Positions 10,604 to 21,260 of a stretch of DNA of 64,000 nucleotides are shown piece after piece (position 1 is the stretch's first letter; every line of letters starts with the position of its first letter). Location: NCBI GenBank assembly GCA_963920575.1, contig OY986965.1, positions 19,298,957-19,362,956 on the forward strand, read 5' to 3'. The notes under the pieces were generated by a model that saw only the letters and a program-made list of their open reading frames with translations, had not been told where the DNA came from and searched no databases. The DNA comes from Narthecium ossifragum. Its lineage: Eukaryota; Streptophyta; Magnoliopsida; Dioscoreales; Nartheciaceae. Position numbers and translations under genes: made by a program.

Positions 10604-11551
10604 GTACCACTGCAGCAGCTCCTTAGACCTTATTTACCTGTTCACCACCCCGGGCCGGCAGGGTGCCGTGCCCTGACCTTCTTATTTATATCATCACATA
10701 TTGCTGCATGCTTACATGCTTTATCCTGCGCATGTCATAGCATGCATTGTGTTGTGCATTAGTTGCATCTGTGTAGGGCGTTGCCGATCCGGGGCTTTCG
10801 AGTAGTCCGGATCTAGCTCTAGGACCGTTGCGGGTAGCTTTGTCCAGGACTCGATTTGTAGTACTCAGTCGTTTTCGATAATAGAGTTAGTTTGACCTGA
10901 ATACATGTTGTTTGAGGTTTAGAGGTCGTGTCGTATCCGAAGTGTTGCCGGAGTCCAGTGTCCTTAAACTCTTGGGGGAAGGAGTGCCTGCTCAGCGGTG
11001 TCCTAGTCCGCCAAACAGTGTTCTGTGTCCTGTTGAGAGTATGCAGTGTTTTGGGCATGCGTTCACGGACTTCCGGTAGGGCTATGGGACCCTTATATAC
11101 ACCTAGGATAGGCTTGGGGGATGACACTATTGTGTTCCCTCCCTTGTGAGTGTCGTAGTGTAGTGTCCCTGCTAAGCTTAGTGCTCACTCCTACCCGGGC
11201 TGCGTTTTGCAGGTGCTGGCGCTAGCTCTTCTTCGGTCGCCCCTATGGAGCCGGTGTTTGGTGACATGGCGGCGTCTGGCGGTGCTTGAGGAGTGGCGAT
11301 CCAGTCTTACCCCTTTTGTTATAGATAGTCTCCTATGGGAGTGATAAATGTATAATTTCCCAGTTTGAGGACTTGTATTTATATCAGTTTCAGTCTTTGA
11401 GTTTGTGGATATTTGTATAATACTGGATGATTGTGAATTGCTAGGGTAACCACTACGATTAGAGGGAAACCTCGTCAAAATTTCCGCAGTAGGTTAGGTC
11501 CCGCTTCGCGTCGCCCGGCCTGGTTGGGCCTACGCGGGTCGGGGCGCGACA
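10604..11551 (+). repeat. TK1 LTR, 3' part, plus orientation
   Basis: It starts GTACCACTGCAGCAGC, matching 21555 onward in the T1 LTR, and runs to GGGGCGCGACA at 11551, followed directly by a primer site. The upstream half is missing and replaced by LTR-B of AT1. It belongs to a third TK1 copy, distinct from T1 and R1. Confidence 0.9.
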
Positions 11552-11554
11552 ACT

Positions 11555-11566
11555 TGGTATCAGAGC
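11555..11566 (+). other. TK1 primer binding site (tRNA-iMet)
   Basis: TGGTATCAGAGC, the complement of the plant initiator tRNA-Met 3' end, three bases after the LTR end. Confidence 0.92.
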
Positions 11567-12232
11567 TTAGGCTGTAGATCCCAGGGTGTTAGGATCAGGA
11601 TTCGGTTGAGATTGAGCGTGGACTGGGTTAGTTCTATGTCTAGAACATCCGTGCATGCTCTCCTTGTGATGTGTTATGTCTTCCACTTTATTGATGTGTT
11701 GTTTGTTTTGTCGTTCTGACAAGTGAAAGCTCGTTTGCTGTTGGTGATTGTGCAGATGTCGTGAGCTCGCGGCCGACCTCCGGTTGCTGGTCGGGGTGGG
11801 GCACGACCTGGTCGACCCGCCCAACCGGACAGGACTGCTCCTGTCAGGGTGGTCCAGGCTAGACGGACTGTACCATTACCAGCGACAGTTTCGGTCGCAG
11901 AGGCAGAGGTCGTCCTCGCCGAGGAGGAGGCCCCTCTTTCGGTCGACGGGCGGGCCTCGAAGGCTATAACGAAGGCTTTCCAGCGACTGAACCCGCCTAG
12001 GTTCAGGAGTACGCCTGGACATCCGATCGCAGCGGACGATTGGGTCGACGGAGTCTCGCGCGTCCTGGAGGCTCTCTTCGTCGACGACGACCTGGTTCGG
12101 GTCACCCTCGCAGCGTTCCAGCTCGATGGAGACGCTCGTGACTGGTGGCGCACCGCCCAGCACACCAGTGACGAAGAGGTGCCACTGTGGGAGGAGTTCA
12201 GGGCGATGTTCTTGGACGTGCACTTCCCAAGG
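11567..12232 (+). pseudogene. TK1 gag, N-terminal part
   Basis: After a leader of about 280 bases, an open frame from ATG at 11849 reads a gag N-terminus. Its order is a basic, alanine-rich start, then AAIxKAFQRLNPPRFRS-like text, a WVDGVSRVLEALF segment and the capsid hallmark DARDWW near residue 92. That hallmark is typical of plant chromovirus gag (retrotrans_gag family). The frame is clean to about HFP at 12232, then switches abruptly into reverse-oriented LTR sequence, so the zinc knuckle and everything downstream are missing. The ORF formally continues to 12457, but the added residues come from the LTR and its GATCGATC repeats. Confidence 0.85.
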
Positions 12233-13098
12233 GACGATCGATCCTACTCGCGACGAGGGGGATCCGATGCTACCCAAGGCACAAGGATTGATCGTTCTCA
12301 CCCGAGAATGATCGATCCTGCTCGGGTTCAGCTTGACCAACAAAGAAGGATCGATCCCTCTCACAGAAGGATCGATCGCGATGGGTTCTCCGGCAACCCT
12401 CCGGCGAGAAATACCGTCGGAAAACTCCACCAAAACCCACAAAAACCTGGGATCTAGTAGTACGAAGGACCACAAGTCCAAAACTGGCGGAAATACTACA
12501 ATCTAACAAGTGTATAACAAGATCTAAACAAAAGATCACAGACAACCGGAAAAACTTCCAAAAACCTGGAAGAATTCTAGGTAGGATCCCTACCTATGCA
12601 ATAGCAGCTTCAATCCCAGCTGCTAGGCCTTGGATCGTCCACAACCTCTTCGAAATCCAGAAAATCTCAGCTCAAAAACTCAGATTTCAAAAGAGATTCA
12701 AGGAAGATGGTTACGTCCGTTTTATAGACAAACGAACTGACCTAACCGCGATCAATCCGTCCAAGAGGAAAGATCGATCCGTCCAAGAGAGTGATCTATC
12801 CGTCCCAAGAGGAACGATCGATCCTTCTCAATGATCCGACTTCCTGACATTGACCGATCGATCCTTCTAGCAAGGAAGGCTCGATCCGTCTTTCGTAGGA
12901 AGCTAGACTTGGGCTAAAACCTAAACCCAAGCCTGGATCTTTCGATCCTGGGTCCCACTTACCATTCTAGCAAAACATTAACACAACCATGGTCAGTGTG
13001 TGCCCACGTGGGAGTGAAACTAGGCGACAAGGCGTAATTTACCAAATTTCCCTTGCGGTCCACGACGAGTCATAGGACTAGAGGGACGGGTCCTCACA
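12233..13098 (-). repeat. TK1 LTR, 5' part (R1 3' LTR, part 2)
   Basis: Reverse-oriented LTR beginning inside a palindrome array (compare 20995-21010 of the T1 LTR) and ending GGGTCCTCACA at 13098. Beyond it lies the R1 polypurine region. The junction with the plus-strand gag near 12224-12240 runs through a shared CTTCCC/AAGGGA sequence, suggesting microhomology-mediated joining. Cores lie near 12236-12385 and 12765-12870. Confidence 0.85.
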
Positions 13099-13173
13099 TC
13101 CTAATACCCTTAAAGTAAATCTCGTCCCGAGATTCGATAATGGTAGGGCTCGGAAACAAAAGAAACAGCTACA
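13099..13173 (-). other. R1 polypurine region
   Basis: On the minus strand this reads TCTCGGGACGAGAT, then TTAAGGGTATTAGGA up to the LTR start. The same block precedes the LTRs of T1 (20042-20116) and TK2 (42943-43017). CTCGGGACGAG is itself an inverted repeat. Confidence 0.6.
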
Positions 13174-14275
13174 CTAGAAGACAAGACAAAAGTTACCTCG
13201 AGAAGGAAACAAGTGCGGATACTCCTGCCGCATGCGCGCCTTGCGCTCCCAGGTCATCTCCTCGACGCCTCTGTGCCTCCACAGTACCTTGACCAAGGGA
13301 ATCGTCTTGCCCCGCAAGACCTGATCCCTCCGGTCAAGTACTCGAACCGGCTGGTCAACGAACGTCGCGTCAGACTCAAGCTCGATGCCATCCACTCTGA
13401 TGACATGCGACAGGTCGGGGTGGTACTTCCTCAGCATCGACATGTGAAAAGTCGGGTGTACAACAGACATGTGCTGAGGAAGGTCCAAGCGGTAGGCTTC
13501 CTCGCCGACCCTCTCTAGCATCTCAAACAGTCCGATGAACCTCAGGGCCAACTTGCCCCCGCTGACAAACCTAACGGACCCTCTGTACGGTGCTGCTCAC
13601 AGGAACACACTGTCGCCAACTGCGAACTCAAGCGGTCGTCACCTCTGATCTGCATAGCTCTTCTGCCGGTTCTGAGCTGTCAGAAGCCTCTGCCTGATCT
13701 GCACTAAGCCCTCTGATGACCTCCTGACGATGTCTGGACCGGTGAGAGAAGCCTCTCCAACCTCTGTCCAACACACTGGGGAATGGCACAGCCTACCGTA
13801 CAATGCCTCAAAAGGTGTTACTCCAAGACTGGACTGGTAGCTGTAGTTGTAGATGAACTCCACCAAGGGAACGTGCTCCTCCCAGCTGCCTCCGGCGTCG
13901 AGGACACATGCTCTTAGCATGTCCTCCAAGATCTGGATCGTCCGCTCTGACTGCCCGTCGGTCTGTGGATGAAACGCCGTGCTGAACATCAGAAGTGTAC
14001 CAACTGCCTCCTGAAAGCCCCGCCAGAACCAGCTGGTGAACTTGGGCTCACGGTCTGTCACAATAGAAACTGGAACCCCGTGTAGTCTGACTACCTCTCT
14101 GACGTACAAACTGCCCAACCTGTCCGTCGAGTCTGTCGTCCGGATAGGCAGGAAGTGCGCCGATTTGGTCAATCGATCAACGATGACCCAAATCGCGTCA
14201 GTCCTCCTAGGAGATCTCAGTAGCCCGGTCATGAAGTCCATTGTGATGTGCTCCCACTTCCCACTTCCACTCAGC
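13174..14275 (-). pseudogene. R1 integrase core and chromodomain-like C-terminus
   Basis: This part would insert the DNA copy into the host chromosome. The first frame (14241-13639) carries the DDE core: an Asp in WVIVDRLTK, a second Asp in VTDREPKF, and a Glu in GQSERTIQ, so the catalytic triad looks intact. A stop near the joint with the next frame (13551-13174) separates the core from [20 protein letters not shown] and LPQHMSVVHPTFH sequence. The tail VRVLDRRDQVLRGKTIPLVKVLW followed by EEMTWE is the chromodomain-like module of Tekay/Del chromoviruses, thought to steer insertion to heterochromatin. In-frame stops separate it from the zinc-finger part near 14275-14335. Confidence 0.9.
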
Positions 14276-14896
14276 TAGTGGAAGTGGCTGAAGTAACTCC
14301 GGAGTCCGCTGGTGCTCTGCCTTGACCTTCTAACAGGTAAGGCAGCGCGATACGAACCCTGTCACTGCCCTTTTCATCCCACGCCACCAGTACTGTCGCC
14401 GAAGATCCTGGTACATCTTGGTGCCGCCGGGATGAGCTGCAAAGCGAGAGTGGTGGAACTCTCGTAGGACGTCGTCTCGAAGAACCGGATCTGCTGGAAC
14501 TGCTACTCTGCCTCGGATTGGTAGCCCTCCGTCTGGCGATATTGTCCAGTCTCCGTCTGCGCCCTCTGTGCTCGCTGTTGTGCGTAACTCCTCGAGCTCT
14601 GGGTCACTGTGTTGTGCCTCGAACACTCTGGCTAGAACTGATGGCATACTCTGCACTGCGTAGACGAAGCTGCTGGATCCCCGACCCTCAAACTCGAGCC
14701 CCAACTGGCCCGCCGTCCCTAGAGCCTGCCACTGCCATGCTGACAACCCTGCAACTACTGCTCTAGGGTCTCTCACCTGTCTGCTCAGCGCGTTTGCTAC
14801 GACGTTTGCCTTACCAGGATGGTAATGAAACTCGAAGTCATAGTCCTCTAGTAGCTCCAAGTCGTGAGTCGGGTAGTTCCTCTCATGGTTCTTCAG
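14276..14896 (-). pseudogene. R1 RNase H end and integrase zinc finger
   Basis: The order is KNHERNYPTHDLEL joined directly to LEDYDFEFHYHPGKANVV. About 40 RNase H residues that T1 retains (AAVVFALKTCRHYLYGEKF, FSDHKSLRHVF and RDLNLRQ) are missing, so the ribonuclease domain is deleted. The connection domain is open to the integrase HHCC region (HHSRFAAHPGGTKMYQD to SRCLTC). A stop follows at 14330, then a short duplicated stretch near 14256-14272. The element could not have completed reverse transcription in this state. Confidence 0.85.
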
Positions 14897-15960
14897 CTAG
14901 CGAGAACCATAGGAAACTGCGTAGCCCTCCTGCATGAGGACACACCCCAAACCCTCACCGCTGGCGTCGCAGTAGACACTGTAACCAACGCCTCGCTCGG
15001 GGACGATTAGCACCGGTGGACTGGTCAACCTGGTCCTCATCTCTACGAAGGCTCGCTTACTAGCATCATCAACACGAACGGGACGGCCTTCTGTATCAGT
15101 CTGGTCAATGTTCCGGCAACTCTGGAGAAGTCCCGCACGAACCGCCTGTAGTACCCTGCCAAGCCCAGGAAACTGCGAACCTCGAACACTGTCCTCGGTC
15201 TTTGCCACTATTCCACTGCCTCTATTTTGGCGGGGTCGACTGAGATCCCTGCTGCCGACACCACGTGTCCAAGGAATCCCACCTGTGCAAGCCAGAACTC
15301 GCACTTGGAAACCTTGGCATAAAGTCGATGCTCCCGAAGTAGCTGCAACACTGTCGCCAAGTGTCGCTCGTGCTCCGCCTCTGACCGAGAGTAGATAAGG
15401 ATGTCGTCGACGAACACCACCACGAACTCGCCTAGGAAAGGCCGGAAGATCCTCTGCATGAGATCATGAACGCCGCTGGTGCGTTCGACAGCCCAAACGG
15501 CATCACCACGAACTCGTACAGACCGTACCGAGTCCGGAATGCCGTCTTCGGGATGTCGCAATCCCAAACCCTCAACTTGTGGTAGCCGGTGCGGAGATCG
15601 ATCTTCGAGAACACTGAAGATCCTCGTAGCTGGTTAAACAAGTCGTTGATCCTCGACATCGGGTACCTGTTCTTCACCGTCACCCTGTTGAGCCGCCTGT
15701 AGTCTATGCAAAGTCGAAGGGTACCATCCTTCTTCTTTGCGAACAACACTGGCACCCCCAAGGGAGACATGCTGGGACGGATGAAACTTCTGCTGGTATG
15801 CTCGTCTAGCTGGGTCCTCAACTCACTCTGCTCTGCTGGTGCCATCCTGAAAGCTGGGAGAGAGATCGGTGCGGTACCTGGTACTAGGTCGATCTCAAAA
15901 TCGACCTATCTGGGCGGCGGAAGCCCTGGTAACACCTCAGGAAACACGTCGGTGTAGTCA
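14897..15960 (-). pseudogene. R1 reverse transcriptase
   Basis: RT motifs appear in order in two frames. The first (15845-15432) has [30 protein letters not shown] and [13 protein letters not shown], then [11 protein letters not shown] and [15 protein letters not shown] single-base shift near 15465 moves the reading to the second frame, with [13 protein letters not shown] (the catalytic box, FVDD instead of the usual Y-x-D-D) and [16 protein letters not shown] further break near 15208-15235 precedes the RNase H start (VYCDASGEGLGCVLMQ). It would copy RNA into DNA from the tRNA-Met primer. The upstream linker to protease (15846-16124) is frame-broken. Confidence 0.88.
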
Positions 15961-16124
15961 CACACGATCCGGGGAAAACTGCTATGCTACACTCCCTTAG
16001 AACCGAACAGGGACAGACTGCCCAACAAGGCTGAGAGCTCGCTGCCACGCCTCCCAACACCACAAGCAAAGGAATCGGCTGAGAACCGATCCCCCAACAA
16101 CACAAACTGTGTCCCATTGGGTGT

Positions 16125-16415
16125 TCAAGCGACCACCGTCCGGCGACCATAGTCGATGATAGCTCGGTATACTGCTAACCAGTCCATACTGACTATCACG
16201 TCAAAGCCGGTCATGTCTAGTACCCGCAGCTCTAGACAGACCCGGAGGCCTCCAACCTCCAACGAACACGATCGGCAGACCCCGTCTACCCTGACTGCCC
16301 CACCGATCGGTGAGTCTACAGACTGTGCCAACTCTAGCCAACTCATCTCTAATCCTAGCGATGTCACACACATGCTAGCAACATACGAAAGAGACGCCCC
16401 AGAATCTATCAGCAT
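16125..16415 (-). pseudogene. R1 aspartic protease
   Basis: A retropepsin-like domain: active site LIDSGAS at the N-terminus, hydrophobic core LRVLDMTGFDVIVSMDWL, and the ending YRAIIDYGRRTV. These match plant chromovirus proteases, where DVILGMDWL-type and IDC-type motifs are usual; Ser for Gly before MDWL and Tyr for Cys are likely decay. It is in the order gag-protease-RT expected for Ty3/gypsy. It is open over 97 codons but bounded by stops on both sides. Confidence 0.82.
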
Positions 16416-17343
16416 ATCTACTAAGGACTAGGAAGCTGAAAAGATTACCTCTGGCAACGGATGGCTCTGCCGCTGCCTGCTGGTATCGATGTACGGTGTC
16501 CAGCTGCTCGTGCATTGGGAGAGCAACCACACGCCCTCGCTGGCTGCCTCCACCCCTGGAGCAGCTCAGTCCAGCCCCTGACCCGCGCCCACCACTGCTC
16601 CCCTGCCAAGCACTGGGCCCTCCGCCTCTACTACCCTATGGCACAGCGCCCCTCGCCCACCACTGCTCCCCTGCCAAGCACTGGGCCCTCCGCCTCTACT
16701 ACTCTGTGGCAGAGCGCCCCGCGCTCCTCGCAAGGAACGGTCTCTACGGTAGTGCATCAGCTGCCCGCACAGGAAGCACGTGACTGACGCGCTGCCAGGC
16801 TGCTGACCCAGGCCTCCCCCTAACGAAGCCTGCCCAGACGGCCCGACCGTCCAGAAAAACTGGCATGCTGAACTCGGCAACTGCTGCTGGGACTGCTGCA
16901 GGCGCTGCGACTGCTACTGGAAGCGTCGCTGACGCTGCTGCTGGCCTCTGCCGAGTCCCCTTCTAAACTGGGGTCTCTGCGGTACACTGGTAGAGGATAT
17001 CGGTGGAACTGCCTGGCACCTCTCGTCCCGCAATTGTGCCTCCACTGCTAAGACATAGTTAAGAATTGCCGTGTACGTCTGGAAACGAAGGGAACTGGTC
17101 TGTCGCCTGATACCTAACTGAAGCCCCTGCTCAAACTGTTGTGCTCTGGCTAACGGATCTCCAGTCACAACTAAACCAAGGCGGGTACAGCCGAAGGAAG
17201 TCCAACAAGACTACCGCAGCAGTCCGCCTGTCGACAGGAGGGAGGACCCTCTCCTCGGTGAGAAAGGCCTCCTCCTGTGCGACCGCAACCGTCGCTGGTG
17301 ATGGCGCAACCCGTCTAACTCGGGCCGCCCTGACAGGTGCCAC
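16416..17343 (-). pseudogene. R1 gag, deleted and frameshifted
   Basis: The start (17343) reads MAPVRAARVRRVAP and stays gag-like to about LRLYPP. A deletion near 17165 then removes the capsid core including the DARDWW signature seen at 11849-12232. The next piece (17168-16914: DPLARAQQFEQGLQLGIRR) is the capsid C-terminus with a Q/R-rich tail. The zinc knuckle follows (16880-16566) as CFLCGQLMHYRRDRS: C, C and H are kept but the last Cys is replaced by Arg. A 68-bp tandem duplication then shifts the frame again. This gag could not package RNA. Confidence 0.82.
16588..16723. repeat. 68-bp tandem duplication in R1 gag
   Basis: Two adjacent, nearly identical 68-bp units (16588-16655 and 16656-16723), each starting CCCACCACTGCTCCCCTGCC. 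Because 68 is not a multiple of three, the second copy changes frame. Confidence 0.9.
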
Positions 17344-17609
17344 CCTGTCCGGTCGGGCGGGTCGACCAGGTCGTGCCCCACCCCGACGAACAACAGAAGG
17401 TCAGCCTCGAGCTCCCGACATCTACACAATCACCAACGACAAACGACCGTCCACTCGTCAGAAACGGCAGAACAAGTAGCACAACAATAAAGCGGAAGAC
17501 ATTTACAAGACAAAGAGAGCATGCACGGATGTTTTAGACATAGAACTAACCCATTCCATGCTCAATCTCAACCGAATCCTGATCCTACTCCCTGGGATCT
17601 ACAGGCTAT

Positions 17610-17621
17610 GCTCTGATACCA
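17610..17621 (-). other. R1 primer binding site (tRNA-iMet)
   Basis: GCTCTGATACCA on the plus strand, i.e. TGGTATCAGAGC on the minus strand, three bases from the LTR end. Confidence 0.92.
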
Positions 17622-17624
17622 AGT

Positions 17625-19013
17625 TGTCGCGCCCCGACCCGTATAGGCCCAACCGGGCTGGGCGACGCGAACCGGAACCTAACCTACTGCGAAACGTTTG
17701 GCGAGGTTTCCCTCTAATCGTAGTGGTCTCCCTAGCAATTCATAATTATCCTGTATTATACAAACAATCACAAACCTCAAAACACTAAATTGGATATAAT
17801 ACAAATCCTCAAAACAGAGAAATTATACATTTAACACTCCCGTAGGAGACTATCTATAACAAAAAGGTAAAACTGAGATCGCCGCTCCTCAAGCACCGCC
17901 AGACGCCACCACTTCACCAAACACCTGCCCGGTAGGGGCGATCGAAGAAGAGCTAGCGCCAGCAACTGCAAAACGCAGCCAGGGTAGGAGTGAGCACAAA
18001 GCTCAGTAGAGACACTACACTGCGATACTCACAAGGGAGGGGAACACAACAGTGTCACCCTCAAACAAAGGCTGGGTGTACACAGGGGTCCCATAACCCC
18101 ACCGCGTGTCCCTGAAAGGAGGCCTCAGTCATGGTCCCCAGCCGAACTGGTCACATGCTGGGTCGCCCTCAGCGAGGCAGGAAACCGGCACTGCCATCTC
18201 ACTAGCAGGAAACCAACATTGCTAGGCGGGCAACCAACACCGCTGAGTAGGCACAACCTCTACCAAAGAGATAGTGAACTGGACACCGGCTACACCTCAA
18301 CAATCGACTCGATGCCGACATGACCTCTAAACATCAAACCACATGTATTCAGGTCATCTAATCGTATCATCAAAAATCGACTGAATATTACAAATTGAGT
18401 CCTGGACCAAGCTACCCGCAACGGTCCTAGAGCTAGATCCGGACTACCCGAAAGCCCCGGATCGACGATCAACCCATCGCCAGCGTCCTACACAGATGCA
18501 ACTAATGCACAAAGCAATGCATGTTATGAGCACACGCAATAATATACAGATAAACATACAACAGTATGTGATTGTATATCAAACAAGGTCTGGGCACGGC
18601 ACCCTGCCGGGCCGGGGTGGTGAATAGGTAAATAAGGTGTAGGATCTGCTACAGTGGTACCACCACCAACTGTCAGCAGTCCACCACAACACCTGCACCT
18701 GGAAATAGCCCTGCAAAAAACAGCTCACAGATATCACAGATAAAGCCCTTGGTGCACGCCGGTATGCAAGGCTAAGGAAAGCTATAGAGCTACCCGCCTG
18801 TTTATTCTAAACATCCAGGGAGTCATCACTCACCTGGTTCACCAAGCCCAGATCTTTCGATCCCGGGTCCCATTAACCATTCTAGCCAAACATTAACACA
18901 ACCATGGTCAGTGTGTGCCCACACGGGTGTGAAACTAGCCGACAAGGTTCAATTTATCAAATTACCCTTGCGGTCCACGACGAGCCACAGGAGTAGAGGG
19001 ACGGGTCCTCACA
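17625..19013 (-). repeat. R1 5' LTR, internally deleted
   Basis: 1389 bp instead of about 2.2-2.4 kb. Both termini are present (TGTCGCGCC and GGTCCTCACA), but at about 18842 the text jumps from GGTTCACCA straight to AGCCCAGATCTTTCG. The lost kilobase is the part that in other copies carries both palindrome clusters and the TATA-like box. The right border makes the TCTCC duplication with T1. Confidence 0.9.
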
Positions 19014-20041
19014 TCTCCTAGGGGGAATGACGCAATTTGGGTCATCGTTGATCGATTGACCAAATCGGTGCACTTCCTGCCTATGCGGACGACAGACTCG
19101 ACTGACAAGTTGGGCAGTTTGTACGTCAGAGAGGTAGTCAGACTTCACGGAGTTCCAGTTTCTATCAAGTCATACCGTGACCCCAGGTTCACTAGTAGGT
19201 TCCGGCGGGGCTTTCAGGAGGTAGTTGGCACACTTCTGACGTTCAGTACGGCGTTTCATCCGCAGACAGACGGGCAGTCAGAGCGGACGATCCAGATCTT
19301 GGAGGACATGCTGAGAGCATGTGTCCTCGACGCAGGAGGCAGCTGGGAGGAGCACATTCCCTTGGTGGAGTTCGCCTACAACAACAGCTACCAGTCCAGT
19401 CTTGGAGTAGCTCCTTTCGAGGCGTTGTACGGTAGGCCGTGTCGTTCCCCAGTGTGTTGGACAGAGGTTGGAGAGGCTTCACTCACCGGTCCAAACATCG
19501 TCAAGAGGTCGTTAGAGAGGTTAGTGCAGATCAGGCAGAGGCTTCTGACGGCTCAGAGCTGGAAGATCAGAGGCGACGACTGCTTGAGTTCGCAGTTGGC
19601 GACAGTGTGTTCCTGCGGGCAGCACCGTACAGAGGGTCCGTCAGGTTTTGCAGCGGGGGCAAGTTGGCTCCGAGGTTCGTCGGACCGTTTGAGATCCTAG
19701 AGAGGGTCGGCGAGGTAGCCTACCGCTTGAACCTTCCTCAGCACATGTCAGACGTGCACCCGACTTTTCACGTATCGATGCTGAGGAAGTACCACCCCGA
19801 CCCATCGCATGTCATCAGAGTGGATGACATCGAGCTTGAGTCAGACAAGACGTTCGTTGAGCAGCCTGTTCGAGTACTTGACAGGAGGGATCAGGTCTTG
19901 CGGGGCAAGACGATTCCCTTGATCAAGGTACTGTGGAGGCACACAGGCGTCGAGGAGATGACCTGGGAGCACGAGGCGCGCATGTGGCAGGAGTATCCGC
20001 ACTTGTTCCCTTCTCGAGGTAACTTTTGTCATATCTTCTAG
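19014..20041 (+). pseudogene. T1 integrase core and chromodomain-like C-terminus
   Basis: Continuation of the pol cut at 1170. The reading resumes in [16 protein letters not shown] and carries the integrase core to about 19560, then shifts frame after LLTAQS into a second frame ending at 20041. The first catalytic Asp (IVDRLTK) and the Glu (GQSERTIQ) are present. The second is lost: the text is [10 protein letters not shown] where R1 has SIVTDREPKF, so a Tyr sits at the Asp position. The tail ends with VRVLDRRDQVLRGKTIPLIK, EEMTWE and YPHLFPSRG, the same chromodomain-like module as R1. T1 and R1 are close relatives of one subfamily. Confidence 0.9.
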
Positions 20042-20116
20042 TGTAGTTGTTTCTTTTGTTTCCGAGCCCTACCTTTATCGAATCTCGGGACGAGATTTTC
20101 TTTAAGGGTATTAGGA
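20042..20116 (+). other. T1 polypurine region
   Basis: Between the pol stop and the LTR: TCTCGGGACGAGAT, then CTTTAAGGGTATTAGGA. This purine-rich stretch is the likely plus-strand primer, conserved in R1 and TK2. Confidence 0.6.
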
Positions 20117-20324
20117 TATGAGGACCCATCCCTCTACTCCTATGGCTCGTCGTGGACCGGAAGGGCAATTTGGTAAATTGCGCATTGTCAGCTAGTTTCA
20201 CACCCACGTGGGCACACACTGACCATGGTTGTGTTAATATTTGGCTAGAATGGTTAGTGGAACCCGGGATCGAAAGATCCGGGCTTGGGCTTAAGTTTTA
20301 GCCCAAGTCTAGCTTCCTGCGAAA

Positions 20325-20495
20325 GAAGGATCGATCCTTCCTTGCTAGAAGGATGGATCGTTCAATGCCAGGAAGTCGGATCGTTGAGAAGGATCGATCG
20401 TTCCTCTTGGGACAGATCGATCGCTCCTCTTGGACGGATCGATCATTTCTCTTGGGACAGATCGATCGTTCCTCTTGGACGGATCGATCTTGCTT
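20325..20495. repeat. Palindrome array, T1 LTR proximal cluster
   Basis: GATCGATC cores recur every 22-23 bp at 20393-20490 (alternating linkers with CTCTTGGGACA and CTCTTGGACG), preceded by an imperfect inverted pair at 20328-20352. The TATA box lies immediately downstream. Confidence 0.9.
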
Positions 20496-20510
20496 AGGTC
20501 GGTTCGTTTG

Positions 20511-20520
20511 TCTATAAAAC
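20511..20520 (+). promoter_or_regulatory. TATA box of the T1 LTR
   Basis: TCTATAAAAC, about 395 bases into the LTR and about 20 bases after the last palindrome of the proximal cluster. It is the likely RNA polymerase II core promoter. The same arrangement occurs at 52765-52774 (TCCATAAAAC). Confidence 0.55.
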
Positions 20521-20859
20521 GGACGTAACCTTCTTCCTTGAATCTCTTTTGAAATCCGAGTTCTTGAGCTGAGATTTTCTGGATTTCGAAGAGGTTGTGG
20601 ACGATCCAAGGCCTAGCAGATGGGATTGAAGCTGATATTGCATAGGTAGGGATCCTACCTACAATTCTTCCGGGTTTTTGGAGGTTTTTTCGGTTGTCTG
20701 TGATCTTTTGCTTAGATCTTGATATATACTTGTTAGATTGTAGTATTTTCACCGGTTTTCGACTCGTGGTCCTTCGTACTACTAGATCCCAAGGTTTTGT
20801 GGGATTTGGTGGAGTTTTCCGACGGTATTTCTCACGGGAGGTTTGCCGGAGAACCCAAC

Positions 20860-21260
20860 GCGATCGATCCTTCTGTGAGAGGGATCGATCCTGCTTTGTT
20901 TTGTCATACTAAACCCGAGCAGGATCGATCATTCTCGGGTGAGGACGATCGATCCTTGTGCCTTGGGTAGCATGGGATCCCCCTCGTCGCGAGTAGGATC
21001 GATCGTCCCTTGGGGGAAGGATCGATCCTCGTTGGCACGGCAGTGAGGATATTCCCTACCGCGAGTAGGATCGATCGTACCTTGGGGGGAAGGATCGATC
21101 CTCCTTGGCACGGCTGTGAGGATGTTCCCTATCACAAGTAGGATCGATCGTCCCTTGGGGGGACGGATCAATTTTACTCGACACGATATGGAGAGATTGT
21201 TCTCTGCTATTAGAATGATCGATCTTCCCTTGGGGGGAAGGATCGATCTTCCCTTGGCTG
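20860..21260. repeat. Palindrome array, T1 LTR distal cluster with 72-75-bp period
   Basis: Eleven GATCGATC cores. From 20993 the units start at 20993, 21065, 21138 and 21213, i.e. a 72-75-bp tandem repeat. The first two complete units hold two cores about 23 bp apart followed by a roughly 49-bp linker (GGCACGGC...GAGGAT); in the third the second core has decayed. Confidence 0.9.

Larger units (their letters stand above)
1171..19013 (-). mobile_element. Composite 17.8-kb insertion built on a minus-strand Tekay-like element (R1)
   Basis: The outer borders are proper LTR termini in minus orientation, flanked by the 5-bp duplication TCTCC, so the block entered T1 as a retrotransposon insertion. 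Inside, R1 contributes its 3' LTR in two pieces (1171-1753 and 12233-13098), its internal region (13099-17624) and its 5' LTR (17625-19013). The stretch 1754-12232 is foreign: a tandem Athila-like structure (AT1) and a plus-strand TK1 fragment. That patch has no TSD of its own and short sequence matches at both junctions, which suggests a later rearrangement. Confidence 0.85.

Noticed and set aside
15598..15611. GATCGATC inside the R1 reverse transcriptase
   Set aside because: A single core in coding sequence for the conserved SKIDL motif, without a partner; chance, not part of an array.
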